A DNA stretch of 21,422 nucleotides. Origin: a virus. Below are positions 8,522 through 14,782 of the stretch, one piece after another (the first letter of the stretch is position 1; every line of letters starts with the position of its first letter). The notes under the pieces are model-generated. The model was not told where the DNA came from. It did not search any database and saw nothing but the letters and a program-made list of their open reading frames with translations. The stretch spans positions 1 to 21,422 of the IMG/VR virus record IMGVR_UViG_3300027907_000331; one strand, given 5' to 3'. The position numbers and the translations under genes are program-made.

Positions 8522-9198
8522 TGAGTTACGGACTGAGTTTTATCAACAACAACAATCAGGTGGTGATCGACTCCGAGTTTGCTCGCCTCACTGTGATCTG
8601 CAGCGGCCGCTATGCGCCGACGCAGGAATCAGGGCTGGGTTCGGTGACGAATTTTCCCAGGGTGATTACCAGTGCTGAACCGCCGCTGGTGTTCTGCCGG
8701 CCCGACACTGGCGGCACTGCCGGGCTGACGGCTATGCAGGTGATCGGCTCGGCCGGTAACTGGACTGGGTTTTATGTGCGGGCCTATGACGTCAACACCA
8801 ACCAACCGAACGGGCGCTACTTCGCGGCCACGTTTGGCGCGCAACCGGTGTCGCAGTTCGGCCTTCGCTTATGGGATGGGACGACCAAGCTGTTGTTCGA
8901 TTCGGGAACACCGGCGGCGCTGTTTACCAGGTCGTTCCAGAACTGGAACTATTTGCGCTATGAAACCTCGGCAACCGGTAGCACCCGAATTTTTTATAGT
9001 GTGCCGTTCAACTTTCCAGAAAACGAATACCTGCTGATTAATACCTTCGGCATGAACATGCTGACGGGTTCGTATTCCGGAAGAATGGTTAAAACATTGT
9101 GGGACTTCAATGCCGGTGCGCTCTACGCCGTGACGGATGGATTTAGCAACCCGTTCGCATTTTTCATGCCAGCGGTATTCGCCAAGATCAGTGTTTAA
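8521..9198 (+). CDS. Phage tail protein, beta-rich, shares N-terminal pattern with its upstream neighbour
   Basis: 225 aa. The ATG overlaps the preceding stop (TGATG). The N-terminus MSYGLSFINNNNQVVIDSE resembles that of the 107-aa upstream protein, so the two may be ancient duplicates at that end. The rest is rich in aromatic and small residues (GNWTGFYVRAYDV, LRLWDGTTKLLFDSG), typical of beta-sandwich tip or fibre components. No enzymatic motif is visible. Its position between J and the tail fibre suggests a minor tail or tip-decoration protein. A GC hairpin without a T-run follows the stop (CCCC 9217-9220 / GGGG 9226-9229). Confidence 0.75.
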   Translation: MSYGLSFINNNNQVVIDSEFARLTVICSGRYAPTQESGLGSVTNFPRVITSAEPPLVFCRPDTGGTAGLTAMQVIGSAGNWTGFYVRAYDVNTNQPNGRYFAATFGAQPVSQFGLRLWDGTTKLLFDSGTPAALFTRSFQNWNYLRYETSATGSTRIFYSVPFNFPENEYLLINTFGMNMLTGSYSGRMVKTLWDFNAGALYAVTDGFSNPFAFFMPAVFAKISV

Positions 9199-9254
9199 AC
9201 CAGCGTTTGCATCCCGCCCCAGTACGGGGTTCACTTAAAATTGAGGACGATAAA

Positions 9255-9761
9255 ATGGCTAAGCAGACGATACTGCTCGGTACTTCACCGAGCGGAGTCG
9301 GCGGGGATACGCCGCGGAGCGCATTTACTAAAGCTCAGAGCAATTTTGATGAATTGTATGCGCGCCAAGCATTACTTGGCACTGCGTCTAACGTAAATCT
9401 CGGTACTGCCGCCGGCAATGCAATGCCAGTTGGCGGATTCGGTCTGGGGACCCAATTCAATCCTGGGCTACCGCTCTTGAGTGATGCTTCGGGCGTAGAA
9501 ATCTATTCCACTGGTTTCTATCGATACGCCAGCACAACACAGGGGCGCCCGACGTTTGGTACAGGGTTTGGGGCGCTTATCGAACTGTCGGCATTGTTCA
9601 GTGGCGGCGCTAACTACGGCGGCCAAATCGCTGTTGATTACGCAACTTCGGAAATGGGGTTTCGTTGTCTATCTGGTTCAGCGGGTTTTTCTGCTTGGCG
9701 CAAGATCTACCACGATGGCAACACCACGCGTGCCGCTGACGGCACATTGAAGGCGATCTGA
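9255..9761 (+). CDS. Short tail fibre protein
   Basis: 168 aa from ATG 9255, preceded by GAGGA at proper spacing; the frame is open back to 9207 but has no supporting RBS there. The N-terminus, MAKQTILLGTSPSGVGGDTP followed by RSAFTKAQSNFDELY, is a recurring virion-anchoring start of Pseudomonas phage fibre proteins. The C-terminus contains FSAWRKIYHDGNTTRAADG, the W-x-K-IYHDGNT fibre knob motif also seen in pyocin and T4-type short fibres, and ends soon after with TLKAI. It probably forms a trimeric fibre or fibre tip. The following gene starts 3 bp after the stop and may bind or extend this fibre. Confidence 0.8.
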   Translation: MAKQTILLGTSPSGVGGDTPRSAFTKAQSNFDELYARQALLGTASNVNLGTAAGNAMPVGGFGLGTQFNPGLPLLSDASGVEIYSTGFYRYASTTQGRPTFGTGFGALIELSALFSGGANYGGQIAVDYATSEMGFRCLSGSAGFSAWRKIYHDGNTTRAADGTLKAI

Positions 9762-9763
9762 TT

Positions 9764-10141
9764 ATGACAAGAGCTGCGATTAACATTCTGGGCACGACTG
9801 GTGCCACTTACGACTTTGTTACTCAGGGCGACACGCCAGTGACTTCTTCGCGAATCTCGAAGGGCGTTTACAAAGTTACCGGGTGCCTGGGCATGGTGCC
9901 TTTCCCCCCCGTCGACGAGGGCTGGGGCTATACGGTCAATCAGGTCGATAACCGCGCTGATGTTGAGACCGTTTTTGCCGACGGGGAACTACTGGTGACT
10001 GTGACAAAGGACGGCCAGCCCTACGACCTGAAGCACATGATCACCTTGCACATCCTGGTACCAACCCCTGATCCCGTGAAAGTTTCTGAAATTTCCGACG
10101 AGGTGTCTCCACCTGGTGAAGAGCCTACTGTCGAAGCCTGA
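9764..10141 (+). CDS. Tail fibre-associated phage protein
   Basis: 125 aa, starting 3 bp after the fibre gene stop. It has the pattern GVYKVTGCLGM...EGWGYTVNQVD followed by alternating strands and an acidic, proline-rich tail (SPPGEEPTVEA). Small proteins of this layout commonly follow the short fibre gene in Pseudomonas prophages. They may be a C-terminal fibre module encoded separately or a fibre assembly factor; the sequence does not decide. No signal peptide or membrane helix is present. A terminator-like hairpin (10162-10185) follows. Confidence 0.7.
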   Translation: MTRAAINILGTTGATYDFVTQGDTPVTSSRISKGVYKVTGCLGMVPFPPVDEGWGYTVNQVDNRADVETVFADGELLVTVTKDGQPYDLKHMITLHILVPTPDPVKVSEISDEVSPPGEEPTVEA

Positions 10142-10161
10142 ATCAATAGATTCAAACGCAA

Positions 10162-10185
10162 CCCGCCATCGAGCGGGATTTTTTT
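10162..10185 (+). terminator. Terminator-like hairpin between the fibre genes and the lysis genes
   Basis: CCCGC (10162-10166) pairs with GCGGG (10173-10177); loop CATCGA; then A and seven T's. It is followed at once by GCCTGGAGAAAAGTG and the endolysin ATG, the same arrangement as before J. Confidence 0.7.
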
Positions 10186-10200
10186 GCCTGGAGAAAAGTG

Positions 10201-10626
10201 ATGACCGTTTCCGAAAAAGACCGCGACATCCTTGCTCGCACGTTGTGGGGCGAGGCCCGCGGCGAAGCGCTGGCCGGCCAGATCGCCGTGGCCTGGACCA
10301 TCCGCAACCGCGTGAACGACGGCAAGGCCAAGTCGTGGTGGGGGGAGGGCTATGCCGGCGTGTGCCAGAAGCCGTACCAGTTCAGCTGCTGGAACAAGAA
10401 TGACCCGAACTTCGCTTCCCTGAGCGGCGCCGAGGCGATTCCTTTCCGCGAGCTGGCGCAGGCACGGATAGCCGCTGACCAGGTGATCGATGGAACGGTG
10501 CCGGATCCCACCGGCGGAGCCACGCATTACTACGCGACCACCATGCCCAAGCCACCGGCCTGGGTGAAGGGCGCCACGCAGACACTCGCGCTTGGCCACC
10601 ACATCTTCTTCAAGGATGTGCCATGA
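10201..10626 (+). CDS. SleB-family cell wall hydrolase (phage endolysin)
   Basis: 141 aa. The N-terminal ARTLWGEARGE contains the conserved Glu (residue 18) of the SleB / cell-wall hydrolase_2 family of lytic transglycosylase-like muramidases. QIAVAWTIRNRV and a CQKPYQFSCW segment follow, both hallmarks of the family, and the C-terminus has GATHYYA. The protein is a single catalytic domain with no signal peptide or membrane anchor, so it would need a holin to reach peptidoglycan. The RBS is GGAGAAAA. A GTG lies just before the ATG, but the ATG at 10201 has the better spacing. The stop overlaps the ATG of the Rz-like gene. Its role is to degrade peptidoglycan at the end of the lytic cycle. Confidence 0.9.
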   Translation: MTVSEKDRDILARTLWGEARGEALAGQIAVAWTIRNRVNDGKAKSWWGEGYAGVCQKPYQFSCWNKNDPNFASLSGAEAIPFRELAQARIAADQVIDGTVPDPTGGATHYYATTMPKPPAWVKGATQTLALGHHIFFKDVP

Positions 10627-11138
10627 GCCCGGTCACGCTGAAACTGGCGCTGGCTGGAGTGCTGGTGCTGGTCACCGCCGGTGGCGTGTGGAAGGTTCAG
10701 GACTGGCGCTATGGAAAGAAGCTGGCCGAACAGGCCGGACTGCACCAGTCAGACCTCGACGCCATCAGCAATGCCGCCGCCACCGCCCAACGGACCGAGC
10801 AGTACAAGCGCCTGGCGCTTGAGCAGCGTCTTTCGGCCAGTGACCAATCCCACCACGAGACTTTGACTAATGCACAGAAAGACCAGGCTCGCCTGCGTGA
10901 TCGCCTTGCCACTGCTGATTTGCGGCTGTCAGTCCTTCTCGACACCTCGGATTCAGCCGGTGGCTGTGCAATGCCAGCCGGTACCGCCGCCGGCAGCGTG
11001 GTTCATGGAGGAACACGCGCCCGACTTGACCCAGCGCATGCTCAACGAATTATTGGAATCACCGACGCCGGCGACCAAGGACTGATCGCCTTGGCGGCCT
11101 GTCAGGCCTACGCCAAAGAAGTCTTAACACCGAAGTGA
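10623..11138 (+). CDS. Inner-membrane spanin (Rz-like)
   Basis: 171 aa. An N-terminal membrane anchor (residues ~5-22, LKLALAGVLVLVTAGGVW) is followed by a long charged, glutamine-rich region likely to form a periplasmic coiled coil (about 30-105), then a looser end with GGCAMPAGTA. This is the layout of the i-spanin family, which joins with an outer-membrane lipoprotein to fuse the two membranes in the last step of lysis. It starts inside the endolysin stop codon and wholly contains the Rz1-like gene in another frame. It is longer than lambda Rz (153 aa) and resembles the DUF2514-type Rz proteins of Pseudomonas phages. Confidence 0.85.
   Translation: MSPVTLKLALAGVLVLVTAGGVWKVQDWRYGKKLAEQAGLHQSDLDAISNAAATAQRTEQYKRLALEQRLSASDQSHHETLTNAQKDQARLRDRLATADLRLSVLLDTSDSAGGCAMPAGTAAGSVVHGGTRARLDPAHAQRIIGITDAGDQGLIALAACQAYAKEVLTPK
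10870..11085 (+). CDS. Outer-membrane spanin lipoprotein (Rz1-like), fully nested inside the Rz-like gene
   Basis: 71 aa in the +1 frame relative to the Rz-like gene, and entirely inside it. It has a short basic N-terminus, a hydrophobic stretch and a lipobox I-C-G-C with Cys at residue 20, then a proline-containing region (PVPPPAAW) typical of Rz1 proteins. The mature lipoprotein would be ~52 residues. Lambda Rz1 is nested in Rz in the same way, so the gene is real although small and overlapping. It would sit in the outer membrane and bind the C-terminus of the Rz-like protein. The extra Cys residues at 9 and 18 fall in the signal peptide. Confidence 0.85.
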   Translation: MHRKTRLACVIALPLLICGCQSFSTPRIQPVAVQCQPVPPPAAWFMEEHAPDLTQRMLNELLESPTPATKD

Positions 11139-11143
11139 AAAAG

Positions 11144-11183
11144 AGCGGCCGGATTGGATGCGTCAACATCCGACCCGGCCGCT
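11144..11183. terminator. Long hairpin after the lysis genes
   Basis: Arms 11144-11160 and 11167-11183 pair at 15 of 17 positions plus one G-T, around the loop CGTCAA. On the + strand it is followed by GTCCCTG, not a T-run. On the minus strand it is followed by CTTTTTC, so as a classical terminator it works better leftward. It marks the border between late operon and accessory region. Confidence 0.55.
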
Positions 11184-11497
11184 GTCCCTGCAGAACGTCC
11201 CTGCAAGTCCCGCCAAGACTCCTGCTCTGTGCACAAAGCAGAGCGAGCCTATCACCTGTTTATTTATACAGTAAAGGTCTTGCTATCCATGTCTTCACCC
11301 ATCATCCCTTGGATGGGCGGCAAACGCCGTCTGGCCGATCGCCTTATTTCGCTGTTTCCACCGCATGAATGCTACGTCGAAGTCTTTGCCGGCGGGGCCG
11401 CGCTGTACTTCATGCGCCCCCAAGCCGCGCCCGTCGAAGTCCTCAATGACATCAATGGCGACCTGGTGACGCTGTACCGCGTGGTGCAAAACCACCT
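11184..11497 (+). repeat. Direct repeat, copy 1: LexA box region plus 5' part of the adenine methylase
   Basis: It matches 19802-20124 (offset 8618, rising to 8627 after a 9-bp TTTCCACCG duplication in copy 2), with scattered substitutions across the length. It includes the GCTCTG/CAGAGC inverted repeat, the LexA box, the RBS and the first ~70 codons of the methylase. Confidence 0.9.
11256..11271. promoter_or_regulatory. LexA (SOS) box upstream of the adenine methylase
   Basis: CTGT-N8-ACAG, a perfect LexA consensus with an A/T-only centre (TTATTTAT). It ends 17 bp before the methylase ATG, where LexA binding would block transcription. The same sequence is kept in the diverged copy at 19874-19889. 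Confidence 0.85.
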
Positions 11498-12083
11498 CGA
11501 AGAGTTCGTGCGCCAATTCAAATGGGCGCTCAGCTCGCGGCAGGTGTTCGAGTGGCAGAAGATGACCCGCCCGGAAACCCTTACCGACATCCAGCGTGCC
11601 GCGAGATTCTTCTACCTGCAGCACCATGCCTTCGCCGGCAAGGTCACCGGACAAACCTTCGGTACCGCGACCACCAGCCCGGCCATTAATCTGCTGCGCA
11701 TCGAGGAAAACCTCTCGGCCGCCTGGCAACGCCTCTCCGGTACCTACGTGGAAAACTTACCTTGGCTGGAATGCGCCAAGCGTTACGATCGTGCCCATAC
11801 CTTCCACTACATGGACCCGCCGTATTGGCAAACTGCAGGGTATGGGGTGGATTTTCCGTTTGAAAACTACGAGCACATGGCCGATTTCATGCGACGCTGC
11901 AAGGGCAGGGTGATGGTCAGCATCAACGACCACCCGGACATCCGCCGGGTGTTCGAGGGCTTTCACTTCGAGGCGTTGGATATCCGTTATTGCAATACCA
12001 ATCAGCGCCAAGGCAAGGCCGAGGTCAGCGGGGAGTTGGTGATCATGAACTGGGTGCCGGCAGCGTTGGGTGGTTTGTTCTAA
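11289..12083 (+). CDS. dam: D12-class DNA N6-adenine methyltransferase, SOS-controlled
   Basis: 264 aa. It has the D12-class order: N-terminal PWMGGKRRL (SAM-binding motif, GGK at 10-12), VEVFAGGAALYF, NDINGDLVTLY, then the catalytic DPPY at 176-179 followed by W. The reaction is transfer of a methyl group from SAM to N6 of adenine in DNA; the target sequence cannot be read from the protein. The frame is open upstream to 11154, but that would place the LexA box inside the coding region. ATG 11289, with AAAGG upstream, is therefore preferred. It is transcribed alone; the lysis genes end 150 bp before it behind a hairpin, and a terminator follows at 12238. It could protect phage DNA from restriction or alter host methylation on induction. 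A truncated relative lies at 19907. Confidence 0.9.
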   Translation: MSSPIIPWMGGKRRLADRLISLFPPHECYVEVFAGGAALYFMRPQAAPVEVLNDINGDLVTLYRVVQNHLEEFVRQFKWALSSRQVFEWQKMTRPETLTDIQRAARFFYLQHHAFAGKVTGQTFGTATTSPAINLLRIEENLSAAWQRLSGTYVENLPWLECAKRYDRAHTFHYMDPPYWQTAGYGVDFPFENYEHMADFMRRCKGRVMVSINDHPDIRRVFEGFHFEALDIRYCNTNQRQGKAEVSGELVIMNWVPAALGGLF

Positions 12084-12196
12084 TAGGCGTAGCGGGGGAA
12101 GAAAAAGCCTCGCATCTGGACATATACCCTATAGGCACATAGTTCGTGAACGAGTGATCATAAGGTTCAGTAGATGTAGGATTTTTAGCATCGATA

Positions 12197-12224
12197 CCTT
12201 GTGATGTATAAATACATCGCAAGG
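12197..12224. repeat. 28-bp near-perfect palindrome
   Basis: Arms 12197-12209 (CCTTGTGATGTAT) and 12212-12224 (ATACATCGCAAGG) pair at 12 of 13 positions with a 2-bp centre. No T-run follows directly. The dyad symmetry and AT-rich centre fit an operator or protein-binding site as well as a hairpin. Confidence 0.75.
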
Positions 12225-12237
12225 CATCGTAAATTAC

Positions 12238-12269
12238 AAGCGCTGGCGGCAATGTCGGCGCTTTTCTTT
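12238..12269 (+). terminator. Terminator between the methylase and the convergent zinc-ribbon/ClpP-like gene
   Basis: AAGCGC (12238-12243) pairs with GCGCTT (12258-12263), followed by TTTCTTT. It lies between genes that converge and would end methylase transcription. Confidence 0.65.
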
Positions 12270-12311
12270 ATGTCCTGATCTTTGCCTCGCCTTGTCATAC
12301 CACTCTTTGGC

Positions 12312-14078
12312 TTACCGCTTGGACTCCTGAGCCATGCTTCGCAACAGGCCCGCCGCTTTCTTCGAATCACTCATTGACAGGATCGTGTCGTACAACAGGA
12401 TCAGACTGTTGCATGTAGTGGCCGGATCATTAGAGAACTTTTCAGGGGTCGCAATAACCTCCACTGAACGCCGATCCTTCGCCATCATTGCAAGAAGCAC
12501 TCTTTCAAAGTCTTTATCGTAGCTCGAGAACGGCTGCGCTTTTGTCGGGTTGGTAGCCGTTTGTTTTATTACGTCCGTCAGGGCCGCGAGGTCTTCATTG
12601 GTCAGTTCCTTCGGGACCTTATCCATCAGGTCCATAGTGGGTGTTTTGTTGTCCATACCGAGGAAGGTCACGCAATGGCTAGGGTTTGTTCTACCGAAGA
12701 ACTTCACTTCGGCAATCTGGGAGCGCCAGTAGCGGATAAGGGCCAAATCGGGTGCTCGGATCAAGTAACCTGGCACAATCGAGCCAGTGATCAGCGTCTG
12801 GACATCTGTTTGGATCTCAGCCATTGATCGGCCACCTTGCACACCTTCGACCACCGTCTTTCTCAGCTTGGCGTAATTGTTCGTGTCGTAGATCGACAGC
12901 GCCGCGTAAACAGGCGTTTTCAGCAGCGACTGCTCGATAATATTGGCATCCCGCCAATCTGAGACGCCTGACAGGCCGAAGTAGCGGGAGTCCACCACCG
13001 AGGTGATGATGTTCTGCTCTTTCAGCTCCTCCGTGGTGGGGAACCACATGTTTTGGGGGCTGGTGGTGATCGCCTTCGCAACGAACTGTGGCGTAGCACC
13101 TACGCGAGAGAGCACCTCCCTGAAACTGGCGTTTACATTGAGCTCGTCGCTGCCCCTAACCCCATTCACAGAGGCACTGTGGAAGCCAATCCGGCCCTGC
13201 TCACCGATGTAACGTTCGCGGCCTGCTAGGAAGGCTAGGGCACAAGCACTAGAGCAGCTAGTGCGGGTGTAGGTGATGAGCTGGCGCTGGGAGATCAGAC
13301 TCGCGAGCTTGTTTGCCTCCGCAATTCGGCCGCCTGTGCTATTCAGATGAATGACTCGAACCGTAGGGGAAGAGTCAAGCATGTTCCGGACGGCATCAGT
13401 GGTGCCAATAGGAATGCCCCCGGCTAGCTCTAGCTCGGTGTCGTTGCGCATCAGGCGGAGTGAGTACGGTGGTATGTTGTCGGTGCCCCGGATCATATCG
13501 ATCCCTTCGCGGATAAGGGGAATATCGTCAACGATAAAGCCTGCAAACAGGCGGAATGCACCAAGGCAGACCATCACATTGGCTATCACCGCCCAGAAAT
13601 ACTTGCCGCCGCGCGAAACGTGGGCAGATGCAGATCGGATCACCCCGACAATCTGCCAAACCGACGCAGCAATGATAACGACGTAGTAGGCCAAGATCAG
13701 GGCGCCTTGTTTCTGTGTGCCCAGATTCACGGCGTCGCTGAACTTGCCCAAGGTAACGGACAGGAGGGCTATGAAGATTGCAATCAAGAAGCCGAACAGC
13801 CAGTAGGAGACTCCGAGCGAATATTCCCCGCGCCAGTGTTTGGCGATGAAGTTGTACGACCTGGGTTGGTTGACCTTCGGGGGCGTGGCCGCCGGAGAGG
13901 CAGGGTCATCGCCCCATCGTCTCTCCACGACAGGGGCTGGTTCTTCAGCCGGGATGAATTCCTCGGTGCTGCCGACATCGGCTTGCGCGTTGGTGACCGG
14001 CTGGCCGCAGTTGAAGCAATAGTTGGCGTCAGCCGCGTTCGCTGTTCCACACTTCGTGCAATAGAGCGTTCCTTTCAT
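12312..14078 (-). CDS. Zinc-ribbon, three-helix membrane protein with ClpP-like (COG3904-type) serine peptidase domain
   Basis: 588 aa. Residues 1-25 form a zinc ribbon (C7xxC10 and C21xxC24). A Pro/Glu-rich linker leads to three hydrophobic helices (~86-110, 125-147, 160-183). Charge distribution (KHWR before helix 1, R/H/R/K between helices 2 and 3) puts the ribbon in the cytoplasm and everything after helix 3 in the periplasm. Residues ~205-360 look like the ClpP/crotonase fold seen in COG3904: VIHLNSTGGRIAEA supplies an oxyanion-type Gly-Gly, TSCSSACALAFLAG the probable nucleophile Ser277, and GRIGFHSAS the probable His300. Cys275 and Cys279 flank the serine. The C-terminal ~200 residues are helical and unassigned. 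The RBS is AGGGGA. A membrane-bound peptidase is inferred; its substrate is unknown. It stands alone on the minus strand among prophage accessory genes. Confidence 0.75.
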   Translation of the reverse strand: MKGTLYCTKCGTANAADANYCFNCGQPVTNAQADVGSTEEFIPAEEPAPVVERRWGDDPASPAATPPKVNQPRSYNFIAKHWRGEYSLGVSYWLFGFLIAIFIALLSVTLGKFSDAVNLGTQKQGALILAYYVVIIAASVWQIVGVIRSASAHVSRGGKYFWAVIANVMVCLGAFRLFAGFIVDDIPLIREGIDMIRGTDNIPPYSLRLMRNDTELELAGGIPIGTTDAVRNMLDSSPTVRVIHLNSTGGRIAEANKLASLISQRQLITYTRTSCSSACALAFLAGRERYIGEQGRIGFHSASVNGVRGSDELNVNASFREVLSRVGATPQFVAKAITTSPQNMWFPTTEELKEQNIITSVVDSRYFGLSGVSDWRDANIIEQSLLKTPVYAALSIYDTNNYAKLRKTVVEGVQGGRSMAEIQTDVQTLITGSIVPGYLIRAPDLALIRYWRSQIAEVKFFGRTNPSHCVTFLGMDNKTPTMDLMDKVPKELTNEDLAALTDVIKQTATNPTKAQPFSSYDKDFERVLLAMMAKDRRSVEVIATPEKFSNDPATTCNSLILLYDTILSMSDSKKAAGLLRSMAQESKR

Positions 14079-14149
14079 CCTGTTCCCCTGGTACTGCGTT
14101 GCGTTGGCATGTATGTCCAGTCAAGCCACTGGAAGGGTTAATGCAACGT

Positions 14150-14257
14150 TTACTGCACATGCAGCTTTTCGCCTGCGTTACTGACCAGAGGGTTGGGCAG
14201 GCTCAGCACATCGACGAAGGTGTAAATGCCACGGTTTTGGGAGTGTTGTCCGCACAT
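14150..14257 (-). CDS. Possible 35-aa small protein with a strong RBS
   Basis: ATG at 14257 (minus), stop TAA at 14150-14152. The start is preceded by AGGAGGA with 7-bp spacing, one of the strongest Shine-Dalgarno matches in the window. The peptide starts MCGQHSQNRGIYTFVDVLSL and ends NAGEKLHVQ: polar, no membrane helix or signal peptide, one cysteine. It lies 71 bp upstream of the zinc-ribbon/ClpP-like gene on the same strand, so it could be its leader or operon partner. It diverges from umuD across the LexA box at 14321-14336. No family is recognised. The case rests on the RBS and an intact frame, so it could be chance. Confidence 0.4.
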   Translation of the reverse strand: MCGQHSQNRGIYTFVDVLSLPNPLVSNAGEKLHVQ

Positions 14258-14320
14258 AAGCATTTCCTCCTGTCGAAATACCTAACAAGAAAATTGACCG
14301 GAACGACGCTTCAAAGTTAA

Positions 14321-14336
14321 CTGTATGCATGTACAG
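14321..14336. promoter_or_regulatory. LexA (SOS) box upstream of umuDC
   Basis: CTGTATGCATGTACAG, a perfect CTGT-N8-ACAG. It ends 20 bp before the umuD-like ATG (14357). TTGACC at 14294-14299 could be a -35, but no strong -10 is visible. The divergent minus-strand genes could also be affected. Confidence 0.9.
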
Positions 14337-14356
14337 TATATGTAGAAGGCGGCGTC

Positions 14357-14782
14357 ATGAGCTTTACAATTCTAGGTCCGATTTCCGAGGGCGGCGCGAA
14401 ACTGCCGTTGTGCTCGTTCCGGGTTCCGGCTGGGTTCCCCTCGCCGGCAGCGGATCACATTGAGCAGCACATCTCACTGGATGAGGTCTTAAATATCAGG
14501 GCGCCGCACGTCTATTTGATCGCTATCACTGGGGAGAGCATGCAGGGGGCCGGAATATTCGAGGGCGATCTTGCGGTGGTGGACAGGTCGATCGAACCGG
14601 TCCATGGCCACATTGTGGTGGCGCTGTTGAACAACGATCCCATCTGCAAGCGACTGTGCAAGCGCGGAAACGAAGTGATTCTGCTCTCAGAAAACCCGAA
14701 ATATCCAGCCCGCTACATCCTTGAGGGTGACGAGTTGTCGATCTGGGGCGTAATCACCTGCACAGTGCGCAGTCATGTCTAA
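14357..14782 (+). CDS. umuD: UmuD-like autoproteolytic subunit of DNA polymerase V (RulA/UmuD family)
   Basis: 141 aa. It has the self-cleavage region VPAGFPSPAAD (predicted cut between Ala25 and Gly26, Ala replacing the Cys of E. coli UmuD), then the catalytic Ser61 in TGESM and Lys98 in NDPICKRL, which form the Ser-Lys dyad of the LexA/UmuD peptidase family. After RecA-stimulated cleavage the processed dimer joins UmuC as a translesion polymerase. The perfect LexA box upstream gives SOS induction. The stop overlaps the umuC start by 8 bp. Carriage by a prophage or plasmid (rulAB-like) is common in Pseudomonas. Confidence 0.93.
   Translation: MSFTILGPISEGGAKLPLCSFRVPAGFPSPAADHIEQHISLDEVLNIRAPHVYLIAITGESMQGAGIFEGDLAVVDRSIEPVHGHIVVALLNNDPICKRLCKRGNEVILLSENPKYPARYILEGDELSIWGVITCTVRSHV

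Larger units (their letters stand above)
12084..12311. other. Intergenic region between convergent genes
   Basis: AT-richer than its neighbours. It holds a near-perfect palindrome at 12197-12224 and a terminator at 12238-12269. No convincing gene was found on either strand. Confidence 0.6.

Noticed and set aside
11154-11288. N-terminal extension of the adenine methylase
   Set aside because: It would encode the LexA box as protein; the RBS and conserved PWMGGK start support ATG 11289.
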